Translations under genes and position numbers: made by a program | DNA from: Candidula unifasciata | Lineage: Eukaryota > Mollusca > Gastropoda > Stylommatophora > Geomitridae | NCBI GenBank assembly: GCA_905116865.2 | Contig: CAJHNH020001112.1 | Span: 1,465,932 to 1,529,931 of the forward strand | Direction: 5' to 3' | Length of the DNA: 64,000 nt | Shown here: piece by piece, positions 1 to 11,227 of the stretch | Layout of the letters: every line of letters starts with the position of its first letter | Numbering within the stretch: the stretch's first letter is position 1 | Notes under the pieces: generated by a model | Database searches by the model: none | Told to the model about the DNA's origin: nothing | Seen by the model: the letters and a program-made list of their open reading frames with translations, nothing else

Positions 1-213
1 GTTCCAGAACTTTAGTTCCGCTTGCACGTCTGTTTTGGAGGTCTAGCGTATATTTGTACGCAGACTTTTCATCCAGGCAGATGCGCTCCGACTTCAAACA
101 AAACACTCCTATCTAGTCTATTGTACGACTTGCTTTTTGGGGTGGGGTTTAACACCCCCCCCCCCCCCTCCCGACCACCAGCGGGGTCCTGGAACCAACA
201 CTCGGTGAGTATT
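1..213 (-). mobile_element. Dispersed repeat family A, copy 1 (cut by window edge)
   Basis: This is a diverged partial copy of a roughly 285-bp dispersed element seen at least eight times in the window; the best copy is at 40756-41041. Shared landmarks here are CCAGAAC, TTTGTACGCAGACT, CAGGCAGATGCGCTC and TACGACTTGCTTTT. The orientation is set by the (GAA)n end of the complete copy. The copy is interrupted by a poly(C) tract at 163-176. It is SINE-like and non-coding; the class is inferred. Confidence 0.6.
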
Positions 214-1395
214 CGTCACTAACCATGACTGACATGTTCAAGAGATAAATACCTGCATAGCTTAGCCATATTGACGAGGCAAAAGCACTGACCTGATCCG
301 TGATTATGGTGATCGTGAGGGATGGCGCACTATGACAGCCTACGCTTATCGGCATGCCACGTGATGGTGAGATGTTTAGCTCATTCAGTACTGGCCAGAT
401 CACCATGCTTTTATACATTCATTCTAAAATGCCCTAAGCTGTAGAGTTGTTAAGTTAGTTACGTATCCTTTACACGACGTTGCTTAACCAACCCCAGCAT
501 TTTGTTGGCTGTTGTAATTTTTCTATACAAATTTACCTTTCGTAGTTTGCCATTACTTACTGCACTGTCAGCTCTCAGTGCCCGTGCTAAGACAAGACTG
601 CTGCAGCTGGGATTAAACCCGGCACGCCGACACTGGGAAGCGCATTAGGCAATCCTCAAACCGCAGACACTGACGTAGCTTTTTTAGCTTGTATATAAAC
701 CATATATACAAGGAAAAAGTACTGCAGGGAGAAGCGCCGAAGGAGCGACGGTTTGTGAGTATCGAATCTGACCTGTTTGTATTTCTACGCCCGTTGGCGG
801 TGGCTGTCATCGCTGGTGGGTGTATTTAAAACGTTCCAAACGAGCAACACCTGACATCCCAAGAACATACGACAGCCCCTGGAAAAGAATACGAAATTAC
901 GGAGCAGAGCGAGATGGGGTAGCTTCCGTGATTAGTACAGAAAACAGAAGTTACATATAAGCATACCCCAGAAATGTAATACCTTGCTATTTTATAAAAT
1001 ATTTTAAAAAATACACATCTTTATTCCAGCCTTGGGTTGCCATAGTCAGACTTGAACGCTAAAAAACACAAGAGAAAACTAACCCCCTGTGAAATAAGAT
1101 GTTTAAGAAAGCGAGGGAACAAAATCAGACGACATCGGGTAAGAAAGGAAAAGATTTTAAGAACAACTGGAAAATTTACAGCCAGTTGCGTATCGTTTAC
1201 AGCCGTGACTTTTAACCTGTCTGGCTCGCGCCACAAAGTGGGCGGTAGGAAACATTCAGGCAACGATAAGCAATTTTAAGAATGGGTGCATTTGTACTAG
1301 CAATAACCTGTTAAACTAACCAGTTTAACTATAAATAAAATTGTTGTTTGCTAATATGCTTTATATTAAAATTACTTTATATAGTGATTAGTGAT
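214..1395. other. No recognisable gene or repeat
   Basis: I see no domain, tRNA-like box or tandem structure here. Two overlapping open frames on opposite strands near 1021-1279 (75-80 codons) resemble no family I know and are probably chance. The stretch 950-1020 is A/T-rich. Confidence 0.5.
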
Positions 1396-1795
1396 TAGAA
1401 AGGATTATCATCAAAGCACTCTGGACAGATCAACAGGTGCTCCGATCTCCTCCTCAAAAGCCCCACAAGTGTAAAAAGACTGATGACGCCTGTTCTGTGT
1501 TGGTTAATGATGTGTCCTCTCTCCTTAGTGAAATATTCATTTCTTACAGCTCCAGGCTGCACCCCTCATGTCCATCAGTCTAGACATGGATACGGAGTCA
1601 TGTCCTTTTGTGTGCTCCTCGGTACGGTAAGTACAGCGCATGGCATTGATAACATCACTTCTGTCCAGTAGTGGGCCTGACTTAGCGACCCCAGTGTCAG
1701 CAAGATAGTCTGCACGCTGGTTCCCTTGAACACCCGCATGACCTGGCACAAAGATAAAGGTTGGGACAGACATTCGTTTAGTGCTTAGGGTTGCA
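1396..1795 (-). mobile_element. LINE 3' end with RNase H remnant (family R, copy 1)
   Basis: The minus-strand translation gives VPGHAGVQGNQRADYLA, the C-terminal signature of the RNase H domain in RNase H-bearing non-LTR retrotransposons. After one stop it continues to a terminal cysteine pair (CPECFD) near 1400-1430. The same order (HAG.GN..AD.LA, then LLRR..., then CPEC) appears at 8590-9400 and is partly kept at 10025-10345. The copy is 5'-truncated, as usual for LINEs, and not functional. Confidence 0.75.
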
Positions 1796-2404
1796 ATCCA
1801 TTCTTAACATGAAACATATTTGAAACAAAAAATCATGGACTTTTTTTTGGGGGGGGGATCAGTTTGTGCGGTGGATATTATCATGATAAAACAGTGTCAA
1901 TCCTCACATTGATATTACTGGGCACTGAATTACCTTTTGTTTTGTGATTTTTGTGTTTTACGTTTAGTGACACTTATTAGATTTGGTCGGATGTATTTCT
2001 TCGGGTTCCTTCTAACAGTGCCTGTGTTTTGTTTTGTTTTTTGACTTTTTTAAAATTATTTTTTTTCTTTTAAAATTGATGGTAATCCCTGCCACATGAC
2101 CGGAAGAAGGGGAGTCTTCGGGAGCTGAGGTCAAGGGGGGGGGGGGAAATTGTTCCAAAAAAGTTAGGGGGGGGGGGGGGGGGGTTCTGAAAAATGTTCA
2201 GAACTACTGTTTTACAGGATATTACAGTACCAACCCCAGCATTTTGGTTTTATAGCAGTTTTATAGTGCAGCAGTATAGAATTGCCTCCTAAACGGTCGA
2301 CTGTCAATACCATTATCGACATCAACGCAAAATAGTAAGTTGCCAAACTGGCTGCAGCAATCGAACAGGGTAACTGAATTACGATGCGTGTTCTCAGAAT
2401 ATAA
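1796..2404. other. Unassigned stretch with poly(G) tracts
   Basis: No coding or repeat family is recognised. Homopolymer G runs occur near 1850-1857, 2136-2145 and 2167-2184, beside T-rich stretches around 2035-2070. A 186-codon minus-strand open frame at 2212-2772 overlaps the LINE fragment downstream in antisense and has no recognisable domain. Confidence 0.4.
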
Positions 2405-2720
2405 ACCACATGCGCCGAAAATATGGAACAATACGCATCGTTAAATTCATTGAGAAACTGAAATGGTTCGATCATCTGATGAGAGTGAATCCAACAGTAC
2501 AAGGAGCGAGAACGAAGGCTATGAACATGGAAACACAAATAGACAAAAGGCGATCTAGAAGAAGATGGATTGAAGGAGTCAATGAGAACCTTAGACTGCA
2601 CAATAATACAGTATAAGCAAGCCAAATGAGTGCGCCCTGCCTCCGCTACGTATCGGCAACTGCAGCACCTAGCGGCAATAAAGCAAATAATGGCAAAAGA
2701 AGAAGACAAACGACCTGGAT
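2405..2720 (+). mobile_element. LINE ORF2 C-terminal fragment
   Basis: The frame at 2410-2616 reads KLKWFDHLMRVNPTVQGAR followed by RRSRRRWIEGVNENL. This matches the K.WFGH..RM ... GR.RRRW motif at the C-terminus of endonuclease/reverse-transcriptase LINE proteins. After the stop the sequence runs to an AAAGAAGAAGAC tail near 2695-2710. The copy is strongly 5'-truncated; only the last about 70 codons survive. Confidence 0.65.
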
Positions 2721-2989
2721 TATTGCTTCCGTCAATGGAGCACATAATCTTTTCTGAACGTAAGAATGACAATTATGACAACAAGAACAGCAACAACAAT
2801 ATGGAAATTATAATAAATATGATGATGATGGTGACAGGTGTTGTTGTTATTATTATTAATATTATTATATCCGGTGTTGAATACAGAAAAGTCATAATGT
2901 ATTGTTACTATGTCATGAAGTTGTTTTAGCCTCAAACAGTAAAATTTGTAGACGCGTTTACGGTGTATAATGGTGATTATCTAGGAAAT

Positions 2990-3625
2990 GAAGTAAGAGG
3001 CCATGAGAGAAATGCGATGTGATAAGATGACATAATGAGGAGTTAGATGAGATCAGATGATGAGATATCATAAAATGAGGGAGACGAGATGATTTGTCAT
3101 TTGAGAAGACATGAATTGTAGTGAGATAAGATTATAAGAGTTGATAAAGAGACATGAAGTATGATGAGATGAGGTGAGGTGAGTGAAGATGAGGTGAGCT
3201 GAGAGGAGATGAGCAGAGTTTATAGGAGGTGAGGTGAGTTGAGATGAGTTGATGTGATGTGATGTGAGATTAGAGTCATGTGAGATGGGTTGTGAAGAGA
3301 TGAGATTAGAGGTGATGAGATTAGATGAGATAAGATGAGGTTAAGTATGTTGATGTGAAGTGATATGTAAGGTGAAGTGAGATAAAATATATCAGATTGG
3401 ATGAGGTGAGATAAAATGACGTGTGATGAGATGAGATGATGTAATTTGAGATTAGGGTGATGTGAGATGGGTTGTGAAGAAATGAGATGAGCTGAGCTTA
3501 GCGGAGATGAGTGAAGATGAGGTTAGGTGTGTTGATGTCAAGTGATTTGTAAGATGAGGTAAAATAAATGAAATCAGATCAGATACGGTGAGATGAAATA
3601 ACGTGTGATCAGATGAGGTGAGGTG
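2990..3625 (+). repeat. Degenerate purine-rich tandem repeat (TGAGATGAGG-like)
   Basis: About 635 bp of imperfect tandem 5-10-mers built from GATGAG, GGTGAG, TGTGAT and AGATGA. The plus strand is almost free of C, a strong strand asymmetry. A larger repeat is visible: the block around 3270-3360 recurs around 3450-3540 (GTGATGTGAGATGGGTTGTG, then GAGATGA and TGTTGATGT). Confidence 0.75.
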
Positions 3626-3639
3626 ACTCTTTGGAAATG

Positions 3640-4380
3640 AACGGGGACTTAGGTGACCACACAAATGGGCACTACTGGAAAAGCATGCATCGGGCACGGC
3701 TTCTAAGTTTGGTTCCGACACTCCGACGAGTGAGGTAAAAGGCAGCGGGCATTTCAACCTGTCACACAATGGGAAATTTGATGGTGAAAGTTCTGAGCCT
3801 TGCCTCTTACACGGAGAGACATTCAATGATTGGATATCTAAAATTGCGGTTATGGTGAAGACAGAACTGTGAGATACAGTCCATAGAAGATGTTGCTTGT
3901 CTAAGCTGCAAATAAATCTCTTGGACTAAGGCTGAGTCTCAACAGTTCCCAGTGAGGTGGCTACTCAGCTGATTATAACACCCCTGCACCTGACTGGCGG
4001 ACGTTTGAGCCTTGTCAGTAAGTAAAGCATCGAAAAACGTTCGAAACGAGTTTTGTCATATAGTAGCATATTCGGCCAGCGGGCTTCACTCGTGTTCCAC
4101 ATGACTTTTCGATAGAAGTTATCATCCATGCATTGGGGGTGGGCTGATGAAAGTCAGCTGGTTTCTGGACCCTGCATCTCTGGAAGCCACCAACACCCAG
4201 ATAACTTCCCATCCCGTTTTATGCTCACATAAGCCTTTATCCGTAGTTCGTGACGAGAACGTGTGGTAGGAGTCTTTCATGAGAATTCTTAAAATCAAAA
4301 CAGAAGTACGGAGTATCTTTTGATATAACTCACATTAACTCTCCTTCAGCATTGTGACCTAAATCACCGCTTCACAGATT
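3640..4380 (+). repeat. Dispersed repeat family G, copy 1
   Basis: This stretch is collinear with 11745-12560. Shared blocks in order are TGACCACACAAAT, CGAGTG, AAATCTCTTGG, TGAGTCTCA, TTTTGTCAT/GTTGTCATTTAG, GGGGG.GGGCTGATGA, GTAGGAGTCTT, GAGTATCT and TGACCTAAATCACCGC. Divergence is high (perhaps 25-30% by eye) with indels. I see no coding capacity or terminal repeats, so the class is unknown. Confidence 0.65.
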
Positions 4381-4421
4381 CGAGTATAGGACAGTTGAGG
4401 CCACAGGTAAGCATCTAGCCG
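4346..4421 (+). repeat. 76-bp direct repeat, left copy
   Basis: This is nearly identical to 5684-5760, including CACCGCTTCACAGATTCGAG and the junction GGCCACAGGTAAGCATCTAG, which looks like a splice donor (CAG|GTAAGC). The left copy overlaps the end of repeat family G; the right copy has lost the rest of that family. Confidence 0.75.
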
Positions 4422-4879
4422 CTACTCCATGGAAGCTACCATGTACTCCTCTGTGTTGTGAGTGAATGTATAGTCAGGGAGAGGTTGATTCTTGTAATAA
4501 GAAACAGGTGCACATTTCCATTTCAGACAATTATTTTCAGAAAGGAAAGATTGAGGCTAACTACCCCAAAGGGATATCACTCACACCAGAAATCTGTGTT
4601 CTTTTTGATAATTGCATTGTCCAGAGCTTCCTGTCCCCAGAAAACATCGCGCATTACAAACCCCAGGGAGGGTGTTATCAATGAAACTACCTGACCCATT
4701 GTACCCCGCGCTGATGTATGAGATAGATCTGATGTTGGAAAACACCCACACACACAAACATCGATGACTGGCATCGACAAAAAACATGGAAGGGATACAA
4801 GAGGACAAAAGCTATGAATGTATCAACGCGGCGAGGTATTCGAAGCCATACAGCAGAGCTAATAATAATTAAGCAACAT
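4422..4879. other. Unassigned stretch between 76-bp repeats
   Basis: No family recognised. Overlapping frames of 67-78 codons around 4458-4808 have no domain. It is the first part of a 1.26-kb block bounded by the two 76-bp direct repeats. Confidence 0.35.
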
Positions 4880-4985
4880 AAAAGATTTAGATCTGTCTCT
4901 GTCGTTGACTGGTAGAGCGGAGATTCTGTTCATTCAGGAGCAGCGGGCTGTGCCGGTTTAATTCTGCAAACTAGGCACCTTTTGC
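4880..4985 (+). mobile_element. Possible tRNA-derived SINE head
   Basis: GACTGGTAGAGCGGAG resembles a pol III A box and CCGGTTTAATTCTGC a degraded B box, about 55 nt apart. The spacing and B box are poor, so this is at most an old SINE remnant and not a tRNA gene. Confidence 0.35.
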
Positions 4986-5429
4986 ATTGCAATGAGGATC
5001 GATTTTTATGAATAAAACAGACTAAATAAAAGGTCTCTTTTCATACTCTGATGCGTTTAAGCGATTCTCTTCTCGTTCTTCTTACGCGAAGAAGAAGAAG
5101 AATGAGTTTAAGAGACATAATGTTTCCATCGTTTTTAGACGAGTCTGACTTTGTGGATATAAAAGTCAGTGTCCTCATGGCTGCCCTAATTTCCGAGAAA
5201 ATTTTCTCGAACCCATTTTAGATGTGTTAGCACAGGAACCAAGATCCCCATCCTTGAATGGGCTTTCAGAACTGATGATCTTTTTATGAACGATTCTGGA
5301 TACAATGCATGTTTTCAAGACAGTTTAGTTTAGTTGGTCATTAGCAAACGGTTCGTGCTTTATGGAAAAGAGGCAATAGTCAGTCATTGTGAATCCTGGC
5401 GAAAAGACCTAACTGGTAGTGTGCACATT

Positions 5430-5692
5430 GGTCTTATTTTGTGAGTTTTATTGTTGCATGTAAATTCTTATTCCATGTGTAGCGTTTTTCTATGCTGACT
5501 GATAATGTTTCGCCTATCTGCCTGATGCCCTCTGACTTCTAAGAAAACATCGACCCCCATCTAGACTGGCCAGGCTCTAGTAGTCTTATTCCAGGACTTG
5601 TTTATTGAAAGTAAATTATTATTCTATGTGTAGCTTTTTGTTTGCATACTGATGGTGCTTCGTACATCTGACAGACGCCCTTTACTTCAGCA
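5430..5692 (+). repeat. Local direct duplication of about 100 bp
   Basis: The block at about 5440-5540 (TAAATTCTTATTCCATGTGTAGC, then CTGATAATG and CCTGATGCCCT) is repeated with changes at about 5592-5692 (TAAATTATTATTCTATGTGTAGC, then CTGATGGTG and CAGACGCCCT). No function is evident. Confidence 0.6.
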
Positions 5693-5760
5693 CTGTGACA
5701 GAAATCACCGCTTCACAGATTCGAGTATAGGACAGTTGAGGCCACAGGTAAGCATCTAGC
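5684..5760 (+). repeat. 76-bp direct repeat, right copy
   Basis: Right-hand copy of the 4346-4421 repeat, with only a few differences near its start. The high identity in an otherwise decayed region points to a recent event. Confidence 0.75.
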
Positions 5761-5914
5761 AAAGCGATCCTATTCTAACTCATTTCTAGTACGACAAGGC
5801 GGAGGTGTAGATAAGTGTTGGCCAGAGTTCTGGTTTCGGTCTACCCCTGCAGATGATGATGCACATCTGCCTCCGAGTGCAGCTCATAATTTTTGGTTAA
5901 ATACCGTGCATTAA

Positions 5915-6255
5915 GAAGAAGGAAAACACTGACATCCTACTTGATCTGAACACCGAGGAAAACTTGCTCATAAACAGCATACTGTCTCGAAAGCTGAAGT
6001 GTTTTTCTCACGTTAAGCTTTATGGAGAAAGCGGTGATGGAGGGGGCAAGTTTCCGGAAAACGAGGAACAGGCCAACCTCTGCAAAGGTGGATTCATGGC
6101 ATCGAAGGTACATGGGCTATGAAAGCACATAGGGCTGTAGAATTGGCAAGAGAAAGAGAGACTTTCAGGTGTACAGTGAAGAGAGCGTCTTTCTGTAAAG
6201 GACCAGCTGACATTGGTAATGATGCCCTTAGCCTTCTGTATCGTGTTACTCTTGT
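5915..6255 (+). mobile_element. LINE family X 3' end, copy 1
   Basis: Broken frames give KENTDILLDLNTEENLL, then NSILSRKLKCFSHVK, matching the segment N(T)(D/E)(I/V)L..L...NWL.NSIL.RKL.YFGH at the C-terminus of a LINE ORF2. The block ends with TCTGTAAAGGACCAGCTGAC, the same 3' end seen at 31340-31370 and, inverted, at 36280-36310. Frameshifts make it non-functional. Confidence 0.7.
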
Positions 6256-6368
6256 CTGAAATACATGTACATGTTCTTCCACGTCATGATGCCACACTTT
6301 CCAAAATATTCTCCCTTAGTCTCTTTTGCTCTCTTTATTTCTGACTTTCCTTTTGTAACGACGTGCTC

Positions 6369-6655
6369 AACTTTCTTCTTTTCTTTCTTTCTGTTCACTG
6401 GCTGTAAACTCCGTGGGTGGGAGGGGGGGGGGGGAGGTTTTGGTTGTTCGTCTGGACTTTAGTCTTGTTCCAGAACTTGAAATTTGCAAACACATCCGTT
6501 TTACAGATCTGGCTTATTTGTATGCAGACTGTTGGCTCCTCACCTCACAGACAGATACACTCGATTTCTACGGCATGCTTGTAAGTGGTGCAGTGGGTCT
6601 GTTTATCTTTCCGTCACAGTGGGACCCTGGAACCCATTCGGGGACATCTTCTTAC
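6369..6655 (-). mobile_element. Dispersed repeat family A, copy 2
   Basis: Nearly full-length diverged copy: TTCACTGGCTGTAAACTC at the (GAA) end, then GGTTGTTCGTCTGGACTT, CATCCGTTTTACAGATCTGG, TTTGTATGCAGACTG, CAGACAGATACACTC and finally CCTGGAACCCATTCGGGGA. A poly(G) tract has grown inside it at about 6421-6433. Confidence 0.75.
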
Positions 6656-6852
6656 AATATACACAAAGAATGTGGAGTCTGCTTCTGGGCTGGTCAGTCA
6701 GCTTGTTTCTTGGCAGTTTCTGTCATGATACCTTCATTACGCTCTTGTTTGTGACCATGGTGTTCCTAATGATCTTCACGTCCCTGTAGCATTCATTCAC
6801 TAGTGGGATGACTGTCCATGATAAGGATTTTCTGTAGTATCAAGTGAACACA

Positions 6853-7316
<464 letters not shown>

Positions 7317-8470
7317 AGAATGAGTTTGTTGGCTCTACCCCCTTCTCTTTCTCTCACGTACATTTCATCCTCAACCAACAAACATAAATTGCAAAGAAAT
7401 ACCAGGCCAGAAATATTATGCAACTTATGATATTCCGAGAATTCGTTCTATTGCTACCCACATGGGAATACGCCACTTGGTGGTCTGTGTAGTGCTACAT
7501 CAGTGCCAAGATAATGATGAAACAGTACAATTGAATTAGATCTGTCTGTGCTACCGGCTAATGGAGCAGACATTTCATGGATTCTGAACATCTCGCCCAA
7601 TGGAACTATCTTTTTGAGAGAGTTAGCATCTGGAAACTACTTTAAGGAATATACATTTTGGCAAGGTTGTTTGCTATACATTTCTGCATTATCTGAATTA
7701 GAATTTGTCGCTGTGTGTTTCTAAAGCTGTTGTAATTTCATCATCATCCTTCGTGTACCATTAGACGACACATAGGGCTCGCATTCGATTCTGCCAACCC
7801 GCTCTATTGCATGCAACTCTCTCGATTTCTGGCATGGAGTTCAGCCCAGCATTTTTAGCTTCTCTTAATAATGTTATTCTTAAAGTTTCCCTTCTAGGTC
7901 CTCTTTTTCGCAGGCCATTTGTTTCCCATTTTAGTGCGTGTTTTGTAGTTCTTTGTTCATTTCATCTCAGACAGTGTCCAATTTATATCCACCTTCTTTG
8001 TCTTATTACAGTCAATACAGGTATTTGTCCAGGCATTTCTCTTATTCCCTACATTTTTAAATACATCCCAGTTTATATTCCTTATTTTTGCTCAGACATT
8101 TATCTCCAAATGCATTTACCTTTCGTTCCACATCTTTGCTAGTTCTCAAGCTTTCGCTGGCTCGTTAGAGTTGAAATATACGTTAGAATTAAGATTTGTG
8201 GTTTGGTCTTAAAGCTGTATAACGTGGAGTTTCCTATTTTGTTAAGGCTTTTAATGACTGTTGTTGCTTTGCCGATGTACATCATAATGTCCTTCGTTGT
8301 ATCTCAGTTGCAATTTAGTGATAAATAAATCAGTGATTTGAGCTGAAATCACCATGTCCAGTTTCATTTTAACTTTAAACAAAATATTTCAGTTTATAAT
8401 ATCGAATCATGTTGTTCTGTTTTCAAATCTACGTCAGCAAGATTTGTTTCTCGAAAACTGACTTTGGCTC
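7317..8470. other. No recognisable gene or repeat
   Basis: A 111-codon plus-strand frame at 7807-8142 is hydrophobic (several Leu/Ile/Phe-rich runs) but matches nothing I know. Part of it has the T/C bias that yields such frames by chance. I see no splice or promoter context to support a gene. Confidence 0.4.
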
Positions 8471-8474
8471 CTAG

Positions 8475-8600
8475 TTCGTCCCTGCCTCAAATAGGCACCA
8501 GGTAAAGTCATGGGAAGAAAAGCGGCTGGCATGATAGTGACCACGCCACTCACCAAGTGCCGATTGGTATCTACAACATAGGTCTAGATCCGACTTGTGT
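8475..8600 (+). mobile_element. SINE family B, 3' part
   Basis: GGCACCAGGTAAAGTC, GTGACCACGCCACTCACC and AAGTGCCGATTGGTAT match, in reverse complement, the block at 45835-45950 and the one at 49212-49330. Those copies continue to a tRNA-like head; here the head is missing. The SINE abuts the RNase H LINE fragment. Confidence 0.6.
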
Positions 8601-8877
8601 AGAGTCATAATCACGCTGAGCCGGGAATGCAGAGACTGGTCAGCAGGTGCCACAGAGGTGGAAATTCAGCAATTAATTCTAGATAATCCTCGCTCAGAGG
8701 ATTTGATCATGTACACAGACGGTTCAGTGTCAAGAGGCAAAAGAAGTGCTTGGGTTTTTTTAGCAAAAGGTAATGGTCGACGTTTGGTGCAGGAGAGCCT
8801 AGCATATGATACCACAACATCCAGCTTAAGAATGGAGGTGGAGGCGGTCACTGCACCTTCCCGCTGGCTAGAGAACA

Positions 8878-8927
<50 letters not shown>

Positions 8928-9400
8928 TGTAATTGTAACTGATTCAGAAAGCATGCTGAGGAAGATCAGAACAGGTATGCTTCGTGCAGAGTGGCGTGGC
9001 ACGATGCGGAGGACACGAGTGAGGAGTATTGTCTGGATTTTTTCACCGGGTCCGCCGGTGTGTTGGGAAATGAACAGACGGACAGACTGGCTGGCTCTGC
9101 ACAACCTGGTGGAATACTGCTACATGATAGGGCAGACGTGGTTTGTGCCTTGTGGGAGAGCGTGTACAATGCGGAGGAGCAGATGGATCACCACAGTCTG
9201 GTGAGATTGATGCAGTTGGGGGTGACGAGAGGTTCTGGCAGAAGCTCAAGGCTCAGAGGAAAGGCAAGACGGACGTTTAATTAGAAAGCTACTGGCACCA
9301 TTAGTATTGGAACTCTTCGCTGGCTGCTGAAGATGGGGACGGGAGTCTTATGGGAATGCCCCGAGTGCTGTGATGTCGGTTTTTGAATCAAATCAACTCA
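8590..9400 (+). mobile_element. LINE 3' end with RNase H domain split by (CA)n (family R, copy 2)
   Basis: The frame from 8595 gives LIMYTDGSVSRGKRSAWVF, with the RNase H motif YTDGS, then a conserved RMEVEAV helix and WLENTT. At this point a CA tract (8878-8927) is inserted. After it a different frame resumes with IVIVTDSESMLRKIRTGML (third RNase H acidic residue in TDS) and then the GSAGVLGNEQTDRLAGSA block, ending with WECPEC near 9355. This is therefore one RNase H domain broken by repeat slippage plus further frameshifts. The family is the one at 1396-1795. Confidence 0.8.
8878..8927. repeat. (CA)n microsatellite inside LINE RNase H
   Basis: About 25 CA repeats at codons that would have read Thr-His. 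The reading frame before and after the tract differs, so the repeat length, not a single base change, breaks the domain. Confidence 0.9.
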
Positions 9401-10024
9401 AATCAAATCAGGTCTAGATCCGCAAAACATCAAATGTCGTGGGGGGAAAGTGTGTTACTTTTACTGTTATGTTAAAATCTGAACAAAATGTTTTTGGTTT
9501 TAATTTGAAATCAGTTTGTTGAGCTGAAGTAATCCTGTTCGATGTTATATTAAAATCGAGTTGATTGATCTCTTAAAGTCTGAGATGAAAGTCTACCGTT
9601 TAATTTTTTAAACTAAACGAAGTGGAACTAGAGCTTCTGTGGTCACCCATAGAAAAGTGATGATCCTCAATAATCTAGTAAACATCAAATCTGGTTTCAG
9701 ATACGCCTTTTGTTCCATTGTCAATGATATAAGAACTTCCTCATTGGCAGAGTCTACTTATCACCACCCAATCTGACTGATAAACAATGTTTTCTGAAGC
9801 TTGCCTGCTGTCTGTCCCATTCAGCATCTTGTCAGAGACTGAAAATTTATTCTCTGCTTGATTTCTGGAGAAGTGGATCCGTGTAGTTTGTAAACAAGGT
9901 CAGAATTGTGATCGTCTTTAAGAGGGCAGAACATTTCATTGTATTCTAGCTTATAATCTTAGCATGGAAGCTGTTGATTGTATTATACAATAGCCTTCCG
10001 TATCGTGTCACTGCTATCTTTATT
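9401..10024. other. No recognisable gene
   Basis: A/T-rich sequence with no domain, tandem repeat or tRNA-like box that I can identify. It separates two copies of the same RNase H LINE. Confidence 0.4.
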
Positions 10025-10345
10025 TCGAGTTAAATGGGTATGCCGGTGCGTTGGCAAATGAACAGGCGGACAGACAGGCTGAATCTGCACAACATTGTAA
10101 AATATTGATGCATGATAAGGCAAATGTGGCTAGGGCCTTGTTGGAGAATGTGTACAAAGTCTGGTGAGACTGATGCAACGAGGAGTGACGAGGGGTTCTG
10201 GTCGATACTTGAAGCTCAGAGGAAAGGCAAGATGGACGTATAATCTGAATGCTACTGGCACCATTAGTGTCAGAACTTTACTACGCTGGCTGCTGAAGAT
10301 GGGAATGTAGCGCCTATGGGGATGCCCTGAGTGCCCCATTTTAAT
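10025..10345 (+). mobile_element. LINE 3' end with RNase H remnant (family R, copy 3)
   Basis: Translation gives GYAGALANEQADRQAESAQH, then LMHDKANVARALLENVY, collinear with GSAGVLGNEQTDRLAGSAQP...LLHDRADVVCALWESVY in copy 2, then the block ending in GGGATGCCCTGAGTGC. It is frameshifted after the VYK stretch. Copies 2 and 3 lie 1 kb apart in the same orientation. Confidence 0.75.
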
Positions 10346-10373
10346 ATCGCTTCTATTTTATTTATGCAATCAA

Positions 10374-10455
10374 GACACACACACACACACACACTCAGCC
10401 ACCCACCCACCCACCCACGCACGCACGCAGGCAGGCAGGCAGGTAGGAACGCACG

Positions 10456-10525
<70 letters not shown>

Positions 10526-10527
10526 TG
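10374..10527. repeat. Compound microsatellite (CA)n (CCCA)n (GCAG)n (AG)n
   Basis: (CA)n at 10374-10394, then ACCC/ACGC/AGGC tetramers, a second (CA)n, then (AG)n at about 10468-10519. It directly follows the LINE copy. Open frames on both strands across it are artefacts. Confidence 0.9.
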
Positions 10528-10734
10528 AGAAATCAAGATTTGTTTATCAGAAATAATTTTTCCAGGTATCTAAGATATATCATTTACTATAGCAACCGCT
10601 CATTTCGTAAGTTTTAATAGCATTCTTTTCCTTCTTGTTCTTCTTATTATCTCTAAACCTTAATTGACATGGACCACAATCAAATAACCCATTTGTAGAC
10701 GTATTCATAATTGCTTACATTTTTCATCTGAAGA

Positions 10735-10920
10735 GAACGGAGAGCAATGTTATACAGATACAGCGGTAACAGAGGCAGAGGTCAACCATGCCGATTATGA
10801 ACCGAAGAAATATCAGCGACGCTGGAAAATACTTTACACGAAGCGAACAGAAGGGCCCGTTACATAGATCTCTTTCTGCCCTGACGCCGCCATTCCAGGA
10901 GTAGAGAAAAAGAAGAAGAA
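10735..10920 (+). mobile_element. LINE 3' fragment with GAA tail
   Basis: Conceptual translation around 10765-10860 gives short matches to the C-terminal GR...P..W.. segment of LINE ORF2, and the block ends with GAGAAAAAGAAGAAGAATAGG, the same simple-repeat tail seen after LINE ends at 2700, 45130 and 47830. Assignment rests mostly on the tail. Confidence 0.45.
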
Positions 10921-11089
10921 TAGGTAATAAATCGTCCCTCCTCGAAGTAGCTTCTTAAGACATGCTTGATAGGGTACAGTGCTTTTATCCTTGCTTCGCT
11001 AGAAGGCCTCGTAACACACGGAATCAAAGCAAATTATTGTACTTCAATTTATGTATACACAGCTGATACCTTTTGGTACTTCCAGACCA

Positions 11090-11215
11090 CGGTGTTATAC
11101 AGCGCTATGTGAAAACGTTGGAATCACAGACCATGGCGATGGCGAGTGTGACTAGCAAGACCCGTCCACGTTAAGAAAAATCTTCCGCAATTACAACAAA
11201 GGATTTCAAACCAGT
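11090..11215 (+). repeat. Dispersed repeat family H, copy 1
   Basis: Matches 58800-58930: GTGTTATA, then GGCGATGGCGAGTGTGACTA, GCAAGACCCG, TCTTC.CAATTACA and GGATTTCA. Non-coding; class unknown. Confidence 0.6.
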
Positions 11216-11227
11216 TGTTGGGGTCAT

